Below are positions 56,788 to 64,000 of a DNA stretch of 64,000 nucleotides, piece by piece. Made by a program: the position numbers and the translations under genes. The notes beneath the pieces were generated by a model. The model had not been told where the DNA came from and did no database searches. It worked only from the letters and a program-made list of their open reading frames with translations. Each line of letters begins with the position of its first letter. Positions within the stretch are counted from its first letter, which is position 1. This stretch comes from Charina bottae (Eukaryota; Chordata; Lepidosauria; Squamata; Charinaidae), in contig JALMGJ010000005.1 of assembly GCA_023362775.1 (NCBI GenBank), positions 85,446,921-85,510,920 of the forward strand. Direction: 5' to 3'.

Positions 56788-57106
56788 TGGGGAGTCTTTG
56801 GTGCTCTCTGAGCCTTGTTGTTTTCATGCAGACGTTTCATTGCCAGGCTAGGCAACATCTTCAGTGTGAAAAGGGAGTGGAACTTGCTGTCTGTTTATAT
56901 ACCTTGGCTTGTCCTGCCTGTGTTGGTGGGGGTACAAGGAGGGTACAAGGAGAGTACAAGACCCCCACCAACACAGGCAGGACAAGCCAAGGTATATAAA
57001 CAGACAGCAAGTTCCACTCCCTTTTCGCACTGAAGATGTTGCCTAGCCTGGCAATGAAACGTCTGCATGAAAACAACAAGGCTCAGAGAGCACCAAAGAC
57101 TCCCCA
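56788..57106. repeat. Large palindrome, 146-bp arms, Penelope-like sequence in each arm
   Basis: Arms 56788-56933 and 56961-57106 are almost perfect reverse complements around a 27-bp spacer of GTACAAGGAG repeats. Each arm contains the sequence of the short element at 4531-4658 and extends further inward (GTCTGTTTATATACCTTGGC). On the right arm the forward strand reads CTGAAGATG, TTGCCTAGCCTGGCAA, TGAAACGTC. Confidence 0.9.
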
Positions 57107-57207
57107 ATTGTTTACTTACTTTAACTAATTCTGAGTTGAGTAGTATTTTTTCTTTGTAACATGGCCTTCTTTTGACCTCCTATATGTATCCTTTCTGACT
57201 GTTGTAT

Positions 57208-57271
57208 AGGAAGGAAGGAAGGAAGGAAGGAAGGAAGGAAGGAAGGAAGGAAGGAAGGAAGGAAGGAAGGA
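57208..57271. repeat. (GGAA)n microsatellite
   Basis: About 16 uninterrupted GGAA units. Confidence 0.95.
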
Positions 57272-57289
57272 AACTTCTGAGAATTCAAA

Positions 57290-59340
57290 AAGTTTTACTT
57301 TTGTCGTCAAGCTGCTCCATTTGTGTCCACTCTTCTTTTACATGAATACATACTCATTAGGCTAAAATTTTGATTTCAGTAAAGTCATTGGAGCAACCCC
57401 CTAATTAGGAATGGGGGCTCTTTATAGCTTAGGAAAAAAATCTAAGGGAGGGGAATCTAATAGAGGTGTTACACCACGATTGGTTATTATGAGAGGAAAC
57501 TTCCAGGGAGCAAAGACCCCATTCCACTGTTGTCTTGAAAGGCCTCTTGCAAGCTACAATGTCAGGATGTCCTTTTCTCAATAGCTGTAACCATGGTTGC
57601 ATACTGTTACAGAGTCTGGAGCAGGGGAGAATGAGGCGCTTTTTACAGACAGATACCAGGAAAAGGACACAGAAGCTCAGCTGGGGGTGGAGGTGGAGAC
57701 TAATGGTTACTAGGACAAAGAGCCAAGAGAGTGAGGTGGGAAGAATTTTTGCAAGTGGGAAAACAACTCACTTGTAACTCTGGTGGAGCTGCAGTGTTGC
57801 TAAGAGAAAAGCCAACTTTGCTCTGGTTTCAAGCTGGTTCAGCTCTCTAAATCGCAAATGTAGAAAGCTCCCTAACAGAGGCCCAAACACAAAAAGGTGC
57901 CCAACCTCCCTAAAGTTGTTGCACTGAAGGAACCCTTGACAGTACCTGTAGCATGTCCATGCCTTACTGTCCAGCTAACCTCCCCTCCATTTGTAAGGGC
58001 TTTGACTCATCGGGCATCAATTCCGTTTTCAGAGATGCTTGTTTTTATGTTTGCAATGGGAAGGAGAAAGCAAAGAGAGCAGAACAGGACTGGTTGCTGA
58101 GGTGCAAGGGGCAAGGAAGGTTATGCTTCTCCCCTCCCCTCCCCTCCCCTTCCCTTCCAAGCTTCCTTTAATGACATCCTCACTGAAAGTATTTTGGATC
58201 TCTGGGTTCAACCTGCAGCCTGTTTTCAAATGCTAGCCCTACATTTACTGTATATGGAAGACACATCATCCAAGGTGCTGGATATTTCATTTCTTTTCTT
58301 TTCTTTTCTTTTCTTTTTTTGCCCCAAGTTCTTGGCATGCATCCCCAAGGACGGGGGAAGAATGTACACTGTGGCAGAGGTCTAAGTTTTACAAGGTGTA
58401 TTGAATTCAGGTTGGGGGCATTGCAATGTTCAACTATGAAGACAGATGCCAGAGGTCTGGCTTGGAGTAAAGATTTATTTGTAACATTTGCAGCATGCAT
58501 AGATCTTCTGTATCTACTAAGCATTTATACCGTTGCTCTCATTGGATTTCTTCTACCCACAGCCCCTCCTCATCAATTCTTCCCTGCTACTTTCCCAAAC
58601 CAGTGAGTTTTCCATGCTAACGTGAACTCCTGAACTCCTTTTACTTGCCTCCACCCAGGGCAGGCTGACTGGAAGATGGGCTTTCATACAGAGTTGCCCC
58701 CTCCCCCAATAGGTTTCATGCCTATTACCTGCTGGATCTTGAAGTGTTCCTGAGAGTCGGTGTCTAATCGAGGAAGGATTAATGAAGCTGGGTTTATGAC
58801 TATAAGGGAGAGGAGATTTAGTTACAGGAAATACAGGCAAAGCCAAGCACCTATCATCAGGAGAGTTCAAAAGCTTGTGCTCTGTGCCTGGGAAGAAAGC
58901 TGAACAAAGTGACCTCAGATTAGAAGTCTCATAAAGCAAAGAACAGCCCAAAAGATGGAAAAAGAACAGGCACAGATGAAATCCTTAACTCCCTATCCAT
59001 ACATTACTGCTCCTTTGTGGTCAGGAGATCATGAGGTGCTGAAGAGGCGGGGCCATTGGATTTGCACCTCCAGCCTACTAAGTAGGTGTCCAGTTTTTGA
59101 AATGTGAGGGGAATCTTCCTTTATAAACCACATGAGACCAATGAAGGAAATGCCTTGGATGAGTGAAACATGCTTTGTCAGTTACTGTGGGTTTTACCTA
59201 GTTTGGTTTAACCACATGACTTTTTGCTCTCCTTGTTCTTCTCAGTATTCAGTTGCCATATACAGTATATCTGTCGCAAAGCTTTCTCTATTTTTTCACT
59301 TTCTTGCTTTCCTTTGCATCCTAATATTCTTTCTTTCTGT
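57290..59340. other. Single-copy DNA with short pyrimidine tracts
   Basis: No gene is recognised. It contains (CCCCT)n-like DNA at 58131-58155 and (TTTCT)n at 58288-58317. Confidence 0.35.
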
Positions 59341-59344
59341 AGGA

Positions 59345-59865
59345 GATTCTGGCAAATCCAGCATGCCTCATCAGCATATGGATGGCTGCTCTAGGATGCA
59401 AGCTCTCCATGCTTTTTGAGGAAGCTGTTTGTGGCCACTCCCACTTCCTCTCTCCCACTCTCTCTCTCCTCCTTGGACTGTGTGCTGCTCCATTCTAGGC
59501 CATGGATGGGCCTAGGAGATTTCCCCCCCTTTCTACACGCATCTCTTGCAGCAAGCAGGGCAAGAGGTATTAAGTTTAGGGAAATGAAGAAGAAATGGAA
59601 CATCATTTATCTACCAAAAATGCTGTACCTGCAATGAATAAATGTATGGACTCTTTTGTACTTACTTTTCATACCTGCCATGTCTAAGCACGTGTTTCTT
59701 TATGCTTGGGTGGGCTAAGGGTGTAAGATTAACCTGGATCTCTCTAATACGCTGATGGGCTCTGTTTTTAAACAATATTCTTTTTCTGTACACGAGTTTA
59801 GCTGCTCTGCTCCATTTCAATAGTTCTAACAGACTGCTGAATGGGCTTCACTTTCAACCTTCCTT
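59345..59865 (+). mobile_element. Unclassified interspersed repeat, copy 2
   Basis: Inverted counterpart of 36160-36713. An AATAAATGTA signal at about 59636 is followed by GTACTTACTTTTCATACC, the arrangement of an LTR R-U5 region, but LTR ends are not evident. Confidence 0.6.
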
Positions 59866-59869
59866 ATCC

Positions 59870-62810
59870 TGATGACTTGTAAGCTTTGGCCTTCTTCTTT
59901 GAGCTATCTTTATTTTCCCTTCTTAAGACACTGGGTTTTTAAAGACAAGCCATTCTTTTCCTTCTCTGGAAATCAGCTCATCCAAGAGAACCCCTTTCTG
60001 TACTCCCGCAATCAACTGAGGAAGTGTGCCAGGATATATTCCTGCATTTGCTCACTTCCTAGTATTTCCTACCTCTCCAACTGGGTGGTGGCAACATCAA
60101 TCACATTGGCAGCATTGGCCAGTGTGTGACCAAGGAAACTGATACTCATAAACTGCCAGGTTGCATCACAGCTTGTATGATCCAATTGTTATTCTCAGCA
60201 TTCCTCTTGTAATTGTAATCCTCTAAATCAAACGATGGTTCACAGCCACAAAACCAAAGGTTTAATAATACCCTTTCAAGACAAGGGAGGGGACAAGAAA
60301 AGAGGAGGAAGGCAAAGAAATGTGTAGGATAGCTCTGGAATTCCTGCTCATTTATGCCAAGGCAGATCTCTAGTGGAGACTCATAAACCAAGGCTGCCCA
60401 TAAAATTAGCACAGCTGGAGACAGCCTCCAAAGCAAAAATTATTATCAGAAATAATTACAGAACACAATGTCAGTTTGATGGAAAACTTCATTTGACTTC
60501 TTACATGCTTAAAATCAATATTGATTAAACACTTTTGGGGGTACAATTTGGCCACAGAAATTTAAGAAGAGACTTGCAAGGGATTTGTGAAAGACAGTGA
60601 ACCATAAACTCTCTGGGCACTCTGGCAATTTGGGCCAAAAATGAAGTGATTGATGGAGTAACATGTCAGCAATGAGCAGGAACCTCAAAACCTCAAGCTA
60701 TAATTTGCTTGGAGACTGCTGACCAGAAGGTACCTTGATCACATCTTGATAGTCTGTGGCCAGGAAGAGAGAAAATGGAAAGCTGCAATTTTGGCATAGG
60801 TTAAAATATGTGTCCTCTCTATTCCAAATTATTGTGCCTAGGCCAGGTTCCCATGGACCTCAGTTGTATTCATGCCAGTTCACTTTGGTAAAAGAGATGA
60901 TGTTTTGTGTACTCCTATTCCAGCCATAAGAATGTAAAGTGCATGTGGAGTACCACCAAGACAACATTCAGCAGTTTTAAAGGAGGATCAACCAATGTGG
61001 GACTTGTTTTCACACACAACTTCACCTCCTTTTCATTGGTATTTTGCTGACAGTCGTTGTCTAAGGACTGCCTTCCTGCTGAATGTGGTGGTGGTGGGGG
61101 CATCAGTCTCCATTGCTAAGGTTGTTGAGCCTCTCTCTCCTAGTACCACAGTAGCAGCATGACCGAAGGAGCAATGAAGCTGTGAGTGAAAGGCAGAGAG
61201 AGAATGAGTGTGCTCCTCCCATGGGCGTTCCTTCAGATCAAGGGCGCTTTCCTTTGCCCTCCTATTTAGTGTCACATTCCTAAATTGGACTGGCTGGTGG
61301 ATCTATGTCATTATCACAATTTTGCCTTGAAATACCTGATTCGGGGCTCGGATAATGAGCTGCACCACAGCATAACCCATTCCACTGGCAGTTATGGTGT
61401 TCATGGCACACAATAAGCCCAGCCTCCTTTTCTGCTGCTTGATGCACATCAAGTGAGTGACAAGCACATGTTTGGCAGGGGGCACCTCTGAGACTGGGTG
61501 CAAGGGAAGATTATCTTTTCTTTCAAGCAGGCCAGCCCCTAAATCTTTCTTTCACCTAGCTGCCAAGTGCCTACCCAATGAACAAGCCCTGTGAAATGCA
61601 TTCACCCCCCAAAATCCCAAACTAGTTGAGATAATCATGGTGGCACCTCTCCCTGGGTAGGGCTGAGAAAGGCAAACTGGAAGTCAAGAGGGTTTGCCAG
61701 GAGTCTCACCAGCAGAAACAACAGCAACAATATCCATAAGTCAGGAGAGGCAGAGTCACACTGAGTGAATTGTGTGGTAGTGAATGAGAAAGGCACCTGG
61801 CTGAACTGAACTGGGAAAACATTGTGCTGGAGAACAGCAGAACCGCAGACCATGGGTGCAAATAGATATTTTTCATATACTGCAGTCACCCTTGTTATTC
61901 TTTCAGTAGTGGCTGCAAGTGAGGCCATTAGCAAAAGCAGGTGGAAAAAAACCTTGTTCGCAGAGACTGAGCAATCTGAAAGTTGACTTGGACGTTTTCT
62001 CCCTCAGATAAATTGGAATGCATAGAGCCCATTTCTTACAAGCCAATAGGAAGCCCCCCCCCTCAAATATTCTGGGGACCTGGATCTGAATACCTGAGGG
62101 ACTAGAAAGGATCTGCAAGTTTTCTTAGTAGGATATAGAATTTAAGTCTGGGCATGTCATGCAAAATCTAGATCAAATCGTTGCTTTGCTTTGGAAAAAA
62201 CAATCCAGTTTGATTGGATACTTGGAATTGATATGAAAAGTTGAACTGATTTGATTTGGATGTTTGAATCAAATCATTGATTTGGGTCAATTTGATTTGG
62301 ATTAGGAAAAAGCCATCTCCCTCTCCCTCTCTCCCTCTCTCCCTCTCTCTCCATAAACATCTAAAATATTCCAAATCAGTTTGAGGACACTGACAGTTTG
62401 AATTAGTGTTCCAATTCGATTTGGAGCTTTAATAGAATCACCTTGGAATCAGATCCTCCAATCGAATATTCACTGAGCCCGAAGAGAAATGTGGCAGAGA
62501 GGGCGAAGGAATGTCAGAGCCAACACTTATGGATATTCTTGCAGGTGCTAACATTTCCCGAAGTTTGCTGATTTCAGTGGCTATCCCTGCATCAGTCAAG
62601 AAATTGGACTAAATGTGTGGGGAGAGTATTTCTTTGGGCTTTACCAAACTTTTCTCTATTTTAATCTTTTGTGCAAAGGTACTGTTTTTGATGGGCTTTA
62701 GTATTCTCCAAAGCTTCCCATTTCACCTCATTCTCTGGCTTCTTTCATTCTTCTTTCATTCTGCTCTGGATGGTCTTCTTCCCAGAATAGTGATCTGAGG
62801 CTTGCAGGTG
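59870..62810. other. Single-copy noncoding DNA
   Basis: No gene is recognised in either strand. A (CTCCCT)n-type tract lies at 62311-62352. The stretch at 62140-62460 is rich in TTGATTTGGAT/AATCAAAT-like imperfect repeats. Confidence 0.4.
62311..62352. repeat. (CTCC/CTCT)n pyrimidine tract
   Basis: Imperfect CTCCCTCT repeats. Confidence 0.9.
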
Positions 62811-62811
62811 T

Positions 62812-62975
62812 CCACAGAGGATGGGTGGGCAGAAGAGTCAAGATGACAGCCGCAACTTCCCAATTGAAGCTCTGTCCCTTCTTTTGTGTGCGTCATGTGA
62901 GTTACACACAAAAAGAGCACCATCTTGAATTTTTAAGTCCCGCCCCCTTGTGGACCCCCCTGCTCAGGATCAGAT
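62812..62975. mobile_element. Palindromic miniature element
   Basis: TGTCCACAGAGGATGGG plus GTCAAGATGACAGC on the left; AGCACCATCTTGAATTTTT plus CCTTGTGGACCCCCCTG on the right; ACACAAAA-type complement in the middle. It is related to 42284-42712 and 43424-43596. Confidence 0.65.
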
Positions 62976-63840
62976 AGCTAGAATGGCAACCTTGTTGTGC
63001 TACACAACCAAACAGAAGTGGATTTGCAACGAAATAATTAACCAAGAATAATGCTTCTTACATCTAAGTGCTCACATTCTGATTGGGAAAAAAAATTGCC
63101 CCCCCTTTTTAAAAACATTCCCTGATAAATTGTTAAAAGAAACACTTCTCACTCCTTCCAAGAGCTTTCACCAACAGTAACTAAACTTTGTGTACAGTCA
63201 TATTTGTCTGAAACCTTTTTCTTCACATAATACTAGAATTCAGAGAGGTTTACACGGATCTATACATTAGTCAGTCCCTGCCCAGTGCCCTATTCCGTTA
63301 CATGTGAGCACAGCAACTCACAGACTATAAGGAAATATGGACGTTACACACACAAACACAAACACACACAGACACATCTACACAAAATGTCAGGGCAGCA
63401 ACACTGTAAGACTGATGCCAGCAAAAGTACTGGATCTGGCACACGTTCTTCTTTTGGGGGAAAAAAATTGCACAAGGCATTTTATAGTCTTGATAATTTC
63501 TACTGAAAGGCAAAGGTGTAAAATGGCTCTCTCCCATCAAGCTGTACAGAACAAAAGAATAAATTTTCCTCTTCCATGTAAAATCTGTAGGTGACTTTGA
63601 ACAATTCTTCAGTCAGAAATAAAGTCTTTCAGATTCTTAGCTCTGCTTGCTTGATGACACAAAACCCAGATACTTTTAAAAAGTTGCTTGAAAATTAGCC
63701 TGGATTAAAAAGATCATCCACAGGGTACCGTTTTGTACCTTCTTGAAAGGTTATCATTTTTTTTTTAAAATATCACAATTTAAATCTGTTGGATCATATC
63801 ACATTTGCAATTTGCAATTTAAAAATTGCTGTTAGGTTGG

Positions 63841-63925
63841 TCACTTATTTATTTATTTATTGGTCAAATTTATCACCGCCCATCTCTACAGCAGTGGACT
63901 CTGGGCGGTTTACAATAAAATATTA
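63841..63925 (-). mobile_element. LINE/SINE 3' tail
   Basis: (ATTT)n, then CACCGCCCATCTCTACAGCA and GGACTCTGGGCGGTTTACAA, the reverse of the tail at 24730-24884. Confidence 0.65.
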
Positions 63926-64000
63926 AAATTCAAAACCTATTATCATTGGCAGATGTGTATGACTTCTTAGGGGTGGAAGACAACAACTGATTTTTTTCTG

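Overview
This window looks like intergenic or intronic DNA from a squamate reptile, most likely a snake. The evidence is the mix of repeats: BovB/RTE 3' ends, SINEs with a tRNA-like head and a BovB-like tail, L1, CR1 and L2 LINE pieces, hAT-type miniature elements, and many long simple repeats such as (TTCC)n, (TTTC)n, (AAAT)n and (ATC)n. I see no intact host gene, no functional rRNA or tRNA gene, no CRISPR array and no operon. Species assignment is inference.

Layout. 1-1900: an ORF1-only LINE with a hAT miniature element in its 5' part. 2224-4473: a 2.25-kb GC-rich hAT-type element with a perfect 8-bp target duplication; it carries a reverse-strand piece of the ADO (cysteamine dioxygenase) coding sequence. 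4.5-7.1 kb: mostly single-copy DNA with small repeats. 7174-13689: two 5'-truncated L1 copies in opposite orientation, each with its own target duplication. 14.1-16.4 kb: a SINE/BovB chimera, a complete SINE and an old BovB end. 18.1 kb: another hAT miniature element. 20.3-22.2 kb: a second ORF1-only LINE, reverse strand. 22.2-29.6 kb: mainly single-copy DNA with a few repeats. 29.7-30.9 kb: two related hAT miniature elements, one holding a 0.75-kb tandem array. 30.9-33.1 kb: L2, ORF1-only LINE and RT-terminal fragments in series. 38.3-40.9 kb: an L1 with an internal deletion. 41-49 kb: BovB/RTE, hAT and SINE copies plus very long microsatellites. 51.4-56.3 kb: a CR1 split by a SINE, itself split by another LINE that carries two SINEs and a hAT miniature element. 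56.8-57.1 kb: a large palindromic repeat. 57.3-64 kb: mostly single-copy DNA.

How the parts relate. No gene system is encoded. The autonomous copies (L1, BovB, CR1, the zinc-motif LINE) are all broken, while the non-autonomous passengers (SINEs, ORF1-only LINEs, hAT miniature elements) are numerous and often have clean target duplications. The strongest observations are (1) host-gene capture by a hAT-like element, (2) a hAT miniature family with conserved ends but very different CpG-rich interiors, one of which became a tandem array, and (3) several LINE/SINE chimeras that look like template switches or internal deletions. All boundaries were read by eye.
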